Positions 1 through 15,000 of a DNA stretch of 64,000 bases are shown piece after piece. The notes beneath the pieces are model-generated. The model ran no database searches. It was not told where the DNA came from and saw only the letters and a program-made list of their open reading frames with translations. A program made the translations under genes and the position numbers. Every line of letters begins with the position of its first letter. Position 1 is the first letter of the stretch. Source of the stretch: Stentor coeruleus (taxonomy: Eukaryota; Ciliophora; Heterotrichea; Heterotrichida; Stentoridae); NCBI GenBank assembly GCA_001970955.1, contig MPUH01000331.1:1-64000 (forward strand), read 5' to 3'.

Positions 1-3000
1 TCATTACACATATAAACTCATCTTTAAGTTTCCCTAATAACTCTTTGGCTAATTTTTTAACCTCTATTACATCTAAACTCTCATCAAGTTTTATATAATC
101 ATTTATAGGAAAATTTTTCCACATCTTTAAAAGACTAGATGGAGAGGTTAAATCTTTTTTAAATTTTTCATCTAAGGTTATAATGAAATATTCGTAGCAT
201 TTTAATTCAATATGTTCATATAAATATATAATATTTTCAAGGCTTAAATCAGCAAAATGTTTGATAAAATTGTTTGAGTCTGGTAAATGGTTCATGTGCT
301 GTAGAATATCAGTGATTGTTTTTTCGTTTTCAAGTTCTGAATTTCTTATATAGCATAAGATTTTATCAAGTAATTTATANTTATAAGCGCTAATTATATA
401 ATTTTTTTCTTGTCTTGGATTTGAATTAGAAAAATCTTTTAAATGCTTGTCTATTTTGTTTAAGTAATTTTGTTGAAGAGCATTTTGGGGAATTTTATTT
501 CTTATATCGTATATTAAACCTGAGTATCTACCTCGGGAATTTAGAAGTTCAAATTGATATTGTATTGAGAATAGTTCGTCTGGGTTTATGAACTTAGCTT
601 TACGGATTTCGTTGATTAGGTTTTGCTCGATCCTATCGAAATCAAAGATTATTTCTGAACCCATTGAGTACATAGGGGTATTCAAAGAGCATTCCTGAAT
701 AAGGTCTTCTAAATCTATATCTAATCCTATAATATCTCGTTCCTTAAGATTAATAATCGGATATGCAATTTTATCATCATCTTCATCATATATCATTTTA
801 AGAAACTTATTTTGTATTCCTATCAAAGATTTTATTGCAGCCACAACAAATCTTGACATTGAGTTTTGTGAATTTTCTATCAAAAAGCTCCCAAGAGGTG
901 TTTCATTATCAAAATCTATTTTTTCTAGAGTAACACAATCAAACTTTAAAGTGATATTTAAATCATTCCAAGCAGCTAAAAAATTACCATAATATTGCTC
1001 TAGACTATTATCATCTGCTAAAACTTCTTCCATTTTCTTTTTACTCGCATCATATCTCGAAATTTCAAAAGAGTATTTTTTAACTAGCTTTTTGCAGATA
1101 TTTAATATAGGCCAAAAATTTTTTAGGTTAGAAATTTCCGAATTATTTTCTATGAACATATGAAGGATTTTAAGTTCTGTTTTTTTATTAGAAAAGTTAA
1201 AAGCTTTTATCATAGTATCATAAGATGCTTGTTGTGTTATTCTAAACAAGTACCAGTTTGGGTATTTTGATGGATCAGGAACGATTTCATTTTCTATATT
1301 TTTAGCATCTGGGATATTTTGTTCTATATTTTCATCAACTTCAATCACTTTTTTAGACATATTTGGTATATTATTTATATCTTTTTCTAATATATTTGGA
1401 ATATTAGAAAACTGTTCTGGAATTATCTGTTCTGACATTCTTAATTGATTTGGGGCCAATTTTATTATATTTGGAGTATATTTAATAAATTGTTTTACTG
1501 GATATTGGAATTCAAATCTTATATTTGGATAACCTGGAATCTCTTGTTCTTCTATATATTTTATAATAGTTGAAGGCTCGGATATAGTATTTAGAATTTT
1601 CCTATAGTTGTTAATAAGTTGGATTTGTGATGATAAGAATATTTCTTTTTCAAAAGATTTTTCGAAATTGTCTCGAGATGCTTTTTTATATAACGGATTA
1701 TATCCTCTCAAAAGCAATTTTGGTAGTTGTGAGTAAACAGAAAGAATCCAAAGGTTGCTGTCTTGAGTTTGAATTGAGATGTAAATTTCATTAAAATTTC
1801 TCTCAATATTCCTTTCTAATGCTTCTACAACCGCATTTTCCATATTAAACAAAATCTTCATCTCATCAATCGACACAAGTTCAGCTACACATAAAAACTC
1901 AAGGACTGAGCTTGTCATTAAATTCAATAAATTAAACGTAACTTTATGGTCAAGATTTCTTACAGATGACATAGGTGTAATATTTCCAGTAAGCTTAAAC
2001 CCATGAGATTCTCTATTTTTATATTCATCTACTTTATTTTGTAAATATTTTAAAGCATCTTGATCACTAAGATTTTCATGTCCAGGCCTATCAACTTTTT
2101 TATGCATTTCTCCTCCTATTAGTTTATTACAAAACGGGCAATTTCTTATTTCAGTAGCTCCACCACAGTCATCTATTATATAAAAATAGTCACAGTCATT
2201 AGAACATTTGTATGACCCACCTTTTGAAAATGTACTCATAAAAGTTGTGTTTTTTATAAAATTGAAGTTTTCGAAGTTAAATTTTAAGTAATCTTGCATT
2301 TTATCAGGCTCTTGACCTAAACAGAAAATAGAGTTCATATACTTAGTGAAATTTTCTGGGATAATTCCTTGATCATTAAAAAACATTGAGCTTAAATAAT
2401 TATCAATACAACTAAACCCAATAGTAATAGCAACAACAAAGATACATGCTTGAATTTCAAGGAATTTTTTTTCATCAACATCTTCATTCATATAGAAAAA
2501 ACAATCTTCAGGGAAGTTAAAAATCAATAGCTTAACAAAAACAGTAAATTCTCTTCCCTTATTAGCCTTCAGCATCTCAGACTTATTTGTAAACCAATTT
2601 TTATATGAACTATTATCATGATTTTCCTGATTGTATTCTAAAAATACTATATTTATTAATGCCAATAATAAACAAAGATTTACTTCAGGATTATTCTCTA
2701 TAGATATCAACTCATCTAAAGAGTCTATATTTTCTGGAATTAGCGTTACAGCAATTTGAGCATCTTTATAAGAGAAATGAGATAAATCTGTATAAGGGAA
2801 AATGTTTAATTTTGTCCCAATGCTAAGATTTTTAATATCATGTTGCCAAAAATCTTGTTTACTTTTTAGGAACTCAACTAATCCTGGTATTCTATAATTA
2901 AATGCAGATTTTATAGATTTGAAACAGTAGATTTCGTAATCTAAAATATTGTATTCTTTAAAAACAACAGAAAAATCTAATAATAAATCCCTTTCATTTT

Positions 3001-6000
3001 CATTTGGTTCATTTGAGCTAATAATTTCTGAAAAGCGATAAAGTAAGTTTCTTATTCTAGCTGCTGAGATTATCCTTATCAAGTAACCTAAAATTTCAGG
3101 CTTATTTTTTAAAGCCTCTGTATATCTTTGCATAAGACTCTGATATTTATTAATGTTAATATCTTCTTCATATTCAAATAGCATTTCTATCCTATCACAA
3201 AGAATAATTTCAAATCTGAGTTCTCCTTTCTGTCTTTCAATAACCTCATCGATTTTTTTTAAATAAATGTTTTCATTCTCAATAACTCTTGGCTGATGAA
3301 GATTTTCTTCAGCTTCTTTTACAAGTTTCTTAATCTGAGCTTTTTCAATAAGTAAATCAATAATAAATGATGAATATTTCCATATTTCAGTAAAATTAAT
3401 ATCATTGACTATATAATCAATATAATTTGTTGATGCCATTAATAGTTTTGCATATATGAAAACTTGAAGTCTTAATATTTTATGAGGAGTTTTAGATGAT
3501 ATAAGTAAATTTTTAATATCAAATAGAATTTGTTTAAACCCACCATTACAAAGAGCTTTAAAAGAGTTGTTTTTAAGTAATAATGCTGTTTTTTCAAGAA
3601 ATTCAAAAGTTGGGTTGACTTTACAAAGTTGGATTATTAGTTGAAGCTTTTCATAGTTTCTAAGATGGAAATAATCTGGAAAATTGAAGTGGCCAAGAAG
3701 GCTTTCGAATGTTTGTAAAAGGTTTAAATACATTTTAGTATTTTTTATATGATTCAAAGATATAGAAAGAGGAGATATGCCGTCTATAATGATATCAAAA
3801 ATTGTTCTGATTTTTAGCAGGATGGAATTATTTCGCATATAATGTTCGTTTTCTTGATTGTCTTCTATTGATTCATCGCTATTCTCTTCGTCTTGTTTAA
3901 TGATATTTTTGTTGTTTTCTTCTTTACTTACTTCTTTACTTTCTTCTTTACTTTCTTCTTTACTTTCTTCTTTACTTTCTTCTTTACTTTCTTCTTTATT
4001 TTCTTCTTTATTCTCTTCTTTTATCTCTTTTTCCTCATTTTTTCTTATATCTTTATCTACAATTATGTCCTTTTCATACTCTTCCATCTTATTTTCTTTA
4101 TCTTTTCTCTTCTCTTCCATCTTATTTTCTTTATCTTTTCTCTTCTCTTCATCCTTAAGTTCATCATCATATCTAATTATCTCATCATCAGTATATTGAA
4201 TTATTTCAGATATTTTTTCCTCTTCTTTTAAATCAGAATATTCTTTTAAAAGGTCTAACATTTTACAAAACGCTGATATTTTTCCAATATGTTTCATAAA
4301 AGCAAAAAGTTTTTCAGGATAAGATTTATTACCTATAAAAAGATTCATAAACTGATAAACAATTTCAAAATTGTTTAACTTACATAAAGAGTTTTGCAAA
4401 GTTATTCTTATAAAGTCTTTAAAAATTTCTGATTGTAAATAATAATCATCATAAATAAATTCACAACCTTTCCATATCGTATACTTCCTATGAATCCTAA
4501 AATACAATTCCCAATTTTCATCTTCCTCTTCCTCTTCAGAACTTTTCTTCTCATCATCATCATCATCATCATATTTTTCATTATAATTATTTTTCTGTTC
4601 AAAATATTCTTTAAAACTCTTTTTAGCCCTAGACAGTTCATCATATACAAAAGGAACTTTTAATCCTTCATAATACCTCATAACATTACTTTCATTTTTG
4701 GTTTGGATTTCAAGTATGCTTTTCCCCATTTTTTGAAAACAAAATTTAAACATTTCATAAAAAAAATCATTTTCTCGTATGTAAAGCAAGCTATTCATAA
4801 CAGATTTTCTTTCTAATTCGACAATAATTTTCGTAAATTCAATAGTAAGTTTTTTTTTTATATATAAATCAAGTGCTTCTCTAGCTGATCTAGCTTCAGA
4901 ATATATACTTTCATCATTAAAAAGTTGAGACAATGCAAGTTTCTGTTGACTTTCTTGTGATTCAAGAGCTTTATAAACTTTTTCTTTAAACATTAATTGA
5001 ATATCCTTATCTTTCATAATAAGTTTTTCAAGGTTATCTTTATGGGTAATAAAAATTTTATTTTTATGATAATAACTTTCGTATTTTATACTTTCTAATG
5101 ATGTTTGAACTATTTCTCCTATATGTTTGTGGAATGTTCCTAAGTCATCATTGAAGATTGGATTACTTGTTTTAAGTTCAAGAAGTTTTAATGCGATGAT
5201 TCTAGAGTCTTCTTTGAGGTATTCAAACATTCGGAATTTCCAGTTATGAAGGAAATGGAGGGCTTTGCGGTTTTCATCATTTCTGTTTAAACGAAGAAGG
5301 ATACAGATATTTTTCTTTCTTGATGTTTTTGTATTTAAATTCATCTCATTGTTTTCAATTAGGTTTAGTAAAAACCTAAAATGTTTAAACTCTTTATTGT
5401 ATTCAATTTCCAAGATATAAATTTTAGCTTTTTCTGACTTATAAAATCTATCAAAATCAAACCTAGCATCTTGTTCGCATTTAAAATTACTGCATCTCTG
5501 AATATAAATTTCTTTACAGGATATTTTATCAATACTAATATTATCATACGTCAAAGCAATCATTTTTTCCTCATTTTTATTAGAAAGTCCTTTGATGTAT
5601 TCAAAAAAGTTAATCTTAATGTTTTTGAACCAGACATCATGAATTTCATTTACAATATTTTCTTGAAGTTTATTCATTTCAGTTAATAAAATTAGGTCTA
5701 TACTTGCTGTTTTTATTAAGAATTTTTTGCATTTTTGTAGAATTTCATCAGTATTTTTTGATGATTTTTCTTTAGCACTCACAAGTAAGTTAATAGTTTC
5801 TTTGCAATAACATGGAAGGATACTTGTTGTCCGTATGGATTTTTCAGATTTTTTATTAACTGAACAACATGTTTTTATCCATGATTCTAGTTTATCAACA
5901 ATTTTGACCATTTCTTGATTAATAAAATCATTAATGCTGACGTGATGCTTTTCAAAACGGTTTAAGAAAGGAGAATCTATGTGTAAGAGAACTTCTTTAT

Positions 6001-9000
6001 CGTCTTCTAAGAAAACTACTGCTTTAAAGCTTTGGTCTACAAAACACCTTGGGTTGAACTGAGCACCTAAAGCTACTCTGCAGTATTTTTTGATATTAAT
6101 CCCAGTTTTGATGAAATTTTGATTAAATAAATCATACAAAGAACTGTAAATTGGGTCCATATCTTCAAGAATTATCGGAATTCCTTGCTCCATGTACATA
6201 ATAATATCGCTTAAAACTCTGAATTTATTTTCATCTTCCTCTAAGTCCTGCTCAAATGTTGACCCTATAATAAGCCTGTGTTCTTTAAGTAGCTCAGAAA
6301 AAAGAAATTCTATCAAATATAGAGCTACATCTTTTCTACAAATTATCATTAGATATCTTGAATCATTTTCTTTAAGATTTTCAATAATAAGTTCTACTGA
6401 TTTAAATACTTTAGATGAAGGAGCTTGTTCAATCTTGTTGATTTTATAAAATAAATCAATTATTTCTCTATCCCCTTTAAGCTTACCACCAAAGTTTCTA
6501 CAAATTCCTTTTAATATAATATTTATCTCTAGATCCCCATACAAACAATCTTTAAAATTCTTAGATACATACTTGATCATATGATAAAAATCTCTCAACC
6601 CATAAAAATCAGCATTGACACTATGAGAAAACTTACCCTTCATCTCATAATAAGCCTCAGCAAGATTCGATACAACTTTAAGGTATTTTTCTTGAATATT
6701 ATGATCAACAATAGACTTATACAAAGCACAAGCAGTTTCTTTAAGGTCATCAACTCCAGGGTCAGGTCTAGCTAAATAAAGTGCCCTATTCATCTTTGAA
6801 GCATCTAAACGCCAATTAGAAATCCCAATAAACCCAACAGTCCTATTCTCATTTTCTAACAACCGATGCAAAACTTTTAAAGGATTATGTTTAGAAATCT
6901 CAGCAAGGCCAATTTCATCAAATACAACAACAGGTAAATGTTTACTTGAGTTAAATTTTTCAGCCTTTTGAAAAACTTGTTCAACTCCTTCTGATGTACA
7001 AGTATCAGATCCTTGAAAACTTATAATATGTAATTCAGGAATTGAACGGAAATAATTATCTTGAGATTTATCTCCCCTTAAACTTGATGTTATTATTTGT
7101 ATAGCTAAAGATTTACTACAACCTGGCTTACCACAGATTAAAATTGGGATTTTGTTTAATACACAAGGGATTATGGCAAATATATTTTCAAGTAAAGCTT
7201 GGTTTAATGCTATTCCTTCAGGGATATACATTCTGGATATAAGATCGTGTTGTTCTGATTTAATAAGGTTTTCAATGTTTTCTTTTGAAAATAATAAATT
7301 GCCTTTTGTTTTCGTGGTTTCAGCGATCAGGGTGTAGAAGGTTTGTCTTTGTATTTCACATGAGATTCGTAGGAAATAACAATGGAAATACGATAAAATC
7401 CCTGCTTTGATTTTATTATCATTTGCTAAAGGTCCTATATTTCTTATATATTTCTCTTGTATTTCTGCAGATTTACTTGAAGGAAACTGAGCTCTTTTTT
7501 CTAAAGATTCATAAAACCACTTATATAAAGTTATAAACCTCGATATATCCCTCAAACTTACACTGCTCACATCCTCATTTTCCTGAAAATAATCATGTGC
7601 TAAACATAAAATCTCAACAAAAATATCTATATTATCAACATTATCTTGTATAAGCATACTATTTATATACTCTTTTATCTCATTTTTCTTTAAAGTCCCA
7701 AAATCCCATACAAACTCAATAGCTTTATCAGGTAATGGTTTAACTATATGTACTAATTTATTAATTTGTGTAACCCTTGTTTTCTTAACACCAACATTTT
7801 CCCCATATAAACTTGTATTTTTTTTAACCCTATAAGGATTACAAGCACCAACTAAGATAATATTCGGGCTTAGATTTATATCTTCAATTTTTTTCTCACA
7901 TAAAATATCTGTTATCATACCAATACAATCACTTGTATTAAACTCATCAAAAAATATCCAAAATCTTTCTGTAGGATTTTCTTCAGCTTTAGTATTGAAT
8001 TCTTTAAGTTTTTTTGATATATATTCTGATGTGATTCCTGAATGAATACATATGATTTCTAGTTTTTCTTTAAGTATTTTTTTTACGAAAAAACGAATAA
8101 GCGAAGTTTTACCAACACCTGTTTCACCCATAATAATAAGTGGAACATTTGCTATACAACGTAAATAGATAAGATTCATTTTTAAGAAATTGTCTGGTGT
8201 GAGAATATACCCAGTAGAAGATATTTTTTTAAGACGATCTTTTATGAGATCTTTAACTTCTTTATAATTATGACCACTTTTTTTCTCATCATCACTCATT
8301 TTGATTAGTTTTTTTAATGAAAATTTCATATAGAAAGTTAAAAGTTTTTCCATTAAAGTAGAGCTGTCAAAAGTGTTATAATCATCAATATATACATTTT
8401 CTTTTGATATAGCTTTAAAAAGCCCTCTTAAATATTTAGGACTGTCTTCTTGATTTGAAGTTTCTTCTAAATAGTTTTGTATTTGTAAGAGTATTCGAAT
8501 ACCTTCAGGAATTAAATTTGGGTTTCGATAAATGCATAAATGTTCCCCTTCATCTAAAAATAGCATAGTAAAATGATTTGAGTTTTCCCATTTAATTGTA
8601 TTACTCAAATCTTGAACTTCATGGATTTCTTCTCCAACTTCTGCTTTTTTTAAAGTTTCTAAAGCTGATGTTTGGTTTTTTCTTACTGAGTCTGAGCACT
8701 TTGACATAAATTCATTTGTTGTATCTAAAATACTACTTATAATATTAGAACGAATTTTATCATAAGCCCTAAATTTAAAATTCGCAAAATCATCTTTTTG
8801 CAAATTGAGCATTTCAGCACTATAAGTACTATTTTCAAAAGATTTAAATAATCTAGATAAGATGTTTAAAAATATTTTCAGTTGATGATATGTTGGCTTT
8901 TCTCCACAACTTTTCTTTAAGTATAAATCTAATAATTTCCAAACAGTTTCTTTTTTATGAATATAATACTTTTTTTCATTAAAATTCAAGTCTTTTCTAT

Positions 9001-12000
9001 CAATTTTTTTATCATGATAAAATGAAAGATAGCTTGTGATATATTGAATATTATCATCAATTATTATCTTTTCGATGTTAAAAGATTTTATTTTGATTTT
9101 GTTTAAGGCTTTAAGAAAGCTTATTGAGGATTTTAAAGAATTTTGGAAAGTGTTAGCAACTTCAATATAAATTTGAGATCCTGTAGGTATATAGAAAAGG
9201 AATTTCGAGTTGTAATATTGTTGGAAAATTGCTAGAGAAAATAGTAGTTTATGAATAGAGTCGATATCTTCAACATAGTTTAATTGGAAATGATAAGCTA
9301 TAGGATGATTATGTTGATGTTTTTTTAGTATTTTACCTATAGTATTTGCACTGCTATTACCTGAAATATTTATTTCAACTCTATCTAATTTGCTTTTTTT
9401 TATTTTTTTTATTATTTTGTGAGTTTTGCCAAGTCCTACATACTCTGAGCTCACAACAAATACATTATTTGATATGGATTTTATGACTTCCTTTAAATCT
9501 TTTTCTTTTATTAATTGATATCCGTAAGTGTTTTTAATATCTATATCATCTTGAAATCGTAAATAATTAATAAAATTACATCTGATGTTATCAGTTATAA
9601 CAGCTAAATAGATATCATCTTTGCAATTGGAATAATATTTCTCAAGCTTATATTTAAGTTTGTTTTGAACTTCAAGTGTTAGTTTTTCAGGATTAACCAA
9701 AGTATATAAGTTGGTATGATCTTTAAAACATAAATTCATAAATAATTTAATTTCGCCCCAAAAAGTAAAATAATTACAGAAAAATACTTTATCTGCACTT
9801 GGTACAGGTCTTTCAGTCATACAATAAACAGTAATAATCCCTTCATAGAATTTTTTAGTCTCACATAACAAAATTTGTCTTGGTTTTAGGTCAATTTTAC
9901 AATCAGGCACATAATTGAAGTTTTTTGTATTAGAAATAGGCTCAAAATTCTGAATAACATCTAAAATAATCTTCAATTTTTCTTCAACATTTTCAAAATT
10001 TTGTATTTCAATTTTATCATTAAATTCAAGATTTTTTTGCATATACATAAATACAGGCTTGACTTTTTTATAATTTTTTTTAGTTGGGTTTGTAATATAG
10101 TTATCAACTATGCATACTCTTTTTCCATACAAATAATTTAACCAATGATTATCTTTAAAATTTTTCATAATCTTTTTCCATTCCTGGTTGTATTTACTAT
10201 AATTTTCTTCATATATTTTAAAATCTTCGTATTTTCCAGATTTACAGTTAAAATTTTCATCAACATTTATATACTTTTTATATAAAGTTTGGCTAATCAA
10301 GGTTATGTTTTTTAGTGCTTTTATTATAGAATCTACTAAAGAAATGAATTCATTGAATTTTGTTAATTTTTGAGAACTGTCAATTTCTTCTGAGTTTTTG
10401 TTTATTATAATATTTTTGCTAAGTAAAGCTCGATCTCTTAGTTCAATTAAATCTTGTATTTCATACTCACAGATAGGATTATCATTTTCATCTTTAAATG
10501 AACATAATTTTATTGTGTATTTAGTTTTTTTTACTATTTGAAATTTAGAATAATACCAAATCTGTTCGATTTTAGCGATTTTAGCTTGTTCTTGGTTGTT
10601 TATTTCAAAATTATAATCTTCAATTGATTTCAAATTAGCTGAACAAATACTTATGCTTTCTAGGATATCAGCATATTTTTCTTGTTTAAGTTTTTCAACA
10701 ATAAACAAGAAAAAATCTTCGATATATCCTACTTGATGCTGTTTTAGTATAGTAAAAAAAGACCAAAGGATTGCAAACGTTTTTACCTGACTTCTCAAAT
10801 TGTTTATTTCTAATGTTTTTTCTTCAAGTCCATCTTGCAAAAAATCAACCTCTTCTTGTGAAAGGGTTTTTATAAATTTAAGCAAATCACTTGATTTGTT
10901 GCATAGATTAAAAAACTCTATCAATTTGTTAAGATCGTCTTCTGATTCTATATGCTCAAATATATTTCTGTATTTAGAAACTTCCTCAACAAATTTTTTA
11001 ATAGTTAATTCTTCGTAGGTTTTAATATAGTTTTCACACACTTGTATGAAATTTTTATCTTTTATATCAAAAAACTTATGGATTTCTGAAAAATTTTTGC
11101 AAAGACTTAAAAAGTTAGGTTCAAATACTATCAAATCAAGAAGTTCTACTATTTGTTCTAAATTAAAAGCATCAGGGCCTATAATTTTAAATATAATTTG
11201 TGATTCAATATCTATATTCTCTTTTTTAATAAAACTAGCCAGTTCTTTAATTTTACTAATTTTAGCATCACTTGATTCAAAAAAAACTTTTATATCTTTA
11301 TCCATTATTCCAATACACATTATCATTATTCCTAATGGATCATTAAAGAAATCTTCTATTTTCTTTACATATTTAGAATATATCGCTGAGAATAAATATT
11401 TTTCTATACTCCTTACATGATTTTGTAATTGTTTAATTTCAATAGGAATAACAGCATCACACAAAGACATGGTTTTAAAATTGTCTTTAAAGTTAGAAAA
11501 AATATTGTAAAGATTCTCAAACATGTTATGCTCATTAAAAAAACATTTGAAAAGCTGATCCAAGTTGTTAATATCTCTATTTAACAGAGTGAATTTTTCT
11601 TTGATTTCTTTGAGTAGTTCTGGGAATCTCAATGATTGACCCTGTCCTGAAATCCAATTAATGTATTCTAAAAATATTTTCTTTTCATTTTCTGAGTGAT
11701 TGAATATATGAGAAAGATTTTCTATAGATATTTCTTTTGTATCAATAGAGTTGATAATATTAATAACATATTCTGATATAATCTTTTTGATATTAGTCTT
11801 GATTTCAGTGTTTTTAATAACTTTATACAAATAAGAATCTGTATTAGGAGAAATTATTATATTAGTTTTAAGGTTTTCTGCACTGGGTGAGTATAGATTA
11901 GTAGAAAACTCCATTAATTCTTTTAAAGTTTGATTATCTTTGCAATTTTTATAGATATTTAAAAATTTTTTAGCATATCCTTCATGCTTTCCTGAAGCTT

Positions 12001-15000
12001 CAATTTTTTCTTTTAATAATCTTAAAAATGTTGTTTTAAATCCAGCATGCAAACAAGAATCAAATATTTTTGCAATTTCAGGATGATATCTTTGGTAAAT
12101 TTCTAAAATGTAGTTTATTGAAATAGCGCATAGACTTTCAGTATTTATAGATTCTAATCGGCAAAGTTCTTTATCAATTTTTGGAATTAAATTTCCATAA
12201 TTAGTTTGAATTTTTGAAATCCATAAATGAAAATAGTTATCAACTTTTTCGGGAGTTTTATTAGCAAGTAAAAATAATGATTCTGCAAATTCGTATTTAT
12301 CAATGAATATTTTTATAATTTCATCATCTTGGAAGCAAGAGAAAATATCATCATTTGCAATTATTTCTACGATTATTTGATAAAAATGCTTATTTTCTAT
12401 AATAGTGTTTTCTGGTTTTTTAAGAATTATCTCCAGAAAATTCTTAAGTTCATTTTTATTTATAATTTCTTTGTAATAATGTGGCAACATACTTATTTTT
12501 TTAGTTGTTTCTACAAGTTCATCTATATTCATTGATACTTCTAACAACTTTTTGCTAAAAATAGCTTTTAAGTCTTCTTTATTTAGAGTTACATCAGAAA
12601 TATCTATAATTATCTCTATTGCCATACAAATTTTTTTTGTGCATTCAATAACACTCATAGCTAATTTAGCTTTTTGCTTTAAATGAAGTTTTCTCATAAG
12701 ATTTAGGCAAAATTTTATTTCTTCATCACTAATAATAGTTGGCATATTTTTTTTATATTTATCAAGTATATACTTCATAGAAATATATGCTATATTATAA
12801 TCTTCTAGTTGATTTATTAGTTCAAGGTAGCAAGTGTTTTTCTGTTTACTACAAATAAAAAAAAAGTTAAGTAATCCTTGGAAAATAGTATTGAACTCAT
12901 CTAATTCTTTTAATTTATTAAATAGCTCATTAAAGTGCTCGAAACATACTTCTAAAATTTTACTGGAATTTTTGAATTCGCAAACTTCGAAAATGTCGTC
13001 ATCTAAAACCCCGAACAAGCACAAAATCCCATTAAAAAGATCATTTGAAACTCTTTCATCATAGTAGCCTAAGAATGTATCTAAATTTACAATAATATTT
13101 TCCTGGCTTTTTCGAAATTTATTTTTATTTTTATTTTTATAGCATGCTTGGAACTGAGTTGCAAGAAATAAAACTCCATCATGAAAATTGCTTATTAATA
13201 AATGTAGAAGCATTAATCCTAATTGTGAATATGGATCTGATTGATTGCCAATATTTTCTGGGCAAATAATAAATTGATACTTTTGTTTTAGAAATGCCCT
13301 AGATAATAAATTATAGTTTTTGCTAACTAATTTTAGATGATGCTCATTTAATCCAGGAGCGATTTGATCAATAAAACTAATTTCTATTGGATTTGATGCA
13401 TAAAGTGCTAGATTTTGGCTTATTAAATAGATATCTTCAGGAAATCTGATTAATTCTAAATTTGATATGAAGATATCAGTTGTGCTTACTATGGATAGTA
13501 ATGTGTTATCTTGGAAATTATTTTGGCCATGAGTATCATAATTAACTAAAAATGTTGTGTCTTTATTGCAAGTAATACGTTTGCTTAGTTTTTTAATTGG
13601 ATGAATTCTATCGTTCATTTTGATAGAAAGTAGATTATATATCGAATTATAATCCCCAAGATCTTTAATGCGAATAAATTTTTTTAAATAATTTTCATTT
13701 GGAACTTCAGCATTTCTCTTAGCTTCTTTTATAATTTCTGTATTTTCATCTACAGTTTGAAAGATTCTTAATTTATACTGAAAATTTTCATCTGTTTTCT
13801 CAATGCATAAAATTCCTAATAGCATATAATGAGAAGGTAATTCAGGAATAATCGATACTATAATAAAATCACGTGAATCTTGATTAATTTCATAGAATTC
13901 TTCAACATTATTTATAGCAAAGCCTTTACTAGCTTTAACAATAGGATTTAAATAAGTAATTCTTTCATTTTCAGTCATACCAATAAGAATATTACAAACA
14001 CTAGCTTCAATGCTTATATTCCATAATATTTCTTCAATTCCTCTATAAGGATCAAGGCTTTTTTTATAGTAATTTGATGATTTATTATATTCCATCATAT
14101 GCCATAATATTAGAGCTTTAGTCCATTCTTCACATGGAGTATTATTTTGATTTAAATACTCTAGGAGTTCAGTACAATTAGATTTTATCATTTGAAATGT
14201 ATCTGATAAAAGTGGATCTGGAATAGAGGAACAAGAATGAAATGATTCATTATTATTTTCGTTTTTTGGACTATCGTCTTCAATTATTTTCTTTTCTGTA
14301 TCAATTAGAAATTTATTATCTTCTCCTTCAGGGTAATTTTTTTGAGCCTTTGAACTTTTTGGACTTAAATTCTCTAAATGCAATTTTTCTTTAATTTCAA
14401 AGCTAAGGCTGTTATCAGCAACTGAAGAATCATTTTTTTCTTCTTCTTTTTCCTTACCAGATATATCATCTGTATTTAATATAAATTGTTTTTCCTGACT
14501 TTCTAGGTCTGATTTTTCTAAACTTATTTTTTTTTCATTTATTTCTTTATGGAAGTTATCTTTTGTTGTTAGACCAGACTCCTTTTTTTCTTCATTTTCT
14601 ATAATTTCTGGACTATTTGAGGCTTTTTCATTCTTAAAAGGCTCTAAATGGGCACTAGAATTTTCTTCATTTTTCTCAATAGCTACATTATTTGCTAAGT
14701 TACTTAGATCTGACAAAAAGCCCTGATTCATTATCATATCATCGTTTATTTCACGATCATCAGGATTTGTTCTACAAATTTTCTTCTCTTCTATTATTCC
14801 AATAGTTTGTTCGTGAATTTCCCTTCTTTCATATTTATCTACATTTGCATCATCTTCATATTTTTTATCCTCCAGTTTATCATTATCATATCCTATTATT
14901 CTCTTATCGTCTAACTTTTTTTCCTCTCCGACAATATAAATTTCTTTTTCCTGTATGATCTCTTCCTGAAATACAACAACAGGCATAAATTTTGAATTAC

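Noticed and set aside
3858-4231. Two plus-strand frames of 112-113 codons rich in Ser/Leu/Phe
   Set aside because: They are antisense readings of the KEES/MEEKRKDKENK repeats inside the RNF213-like gene.
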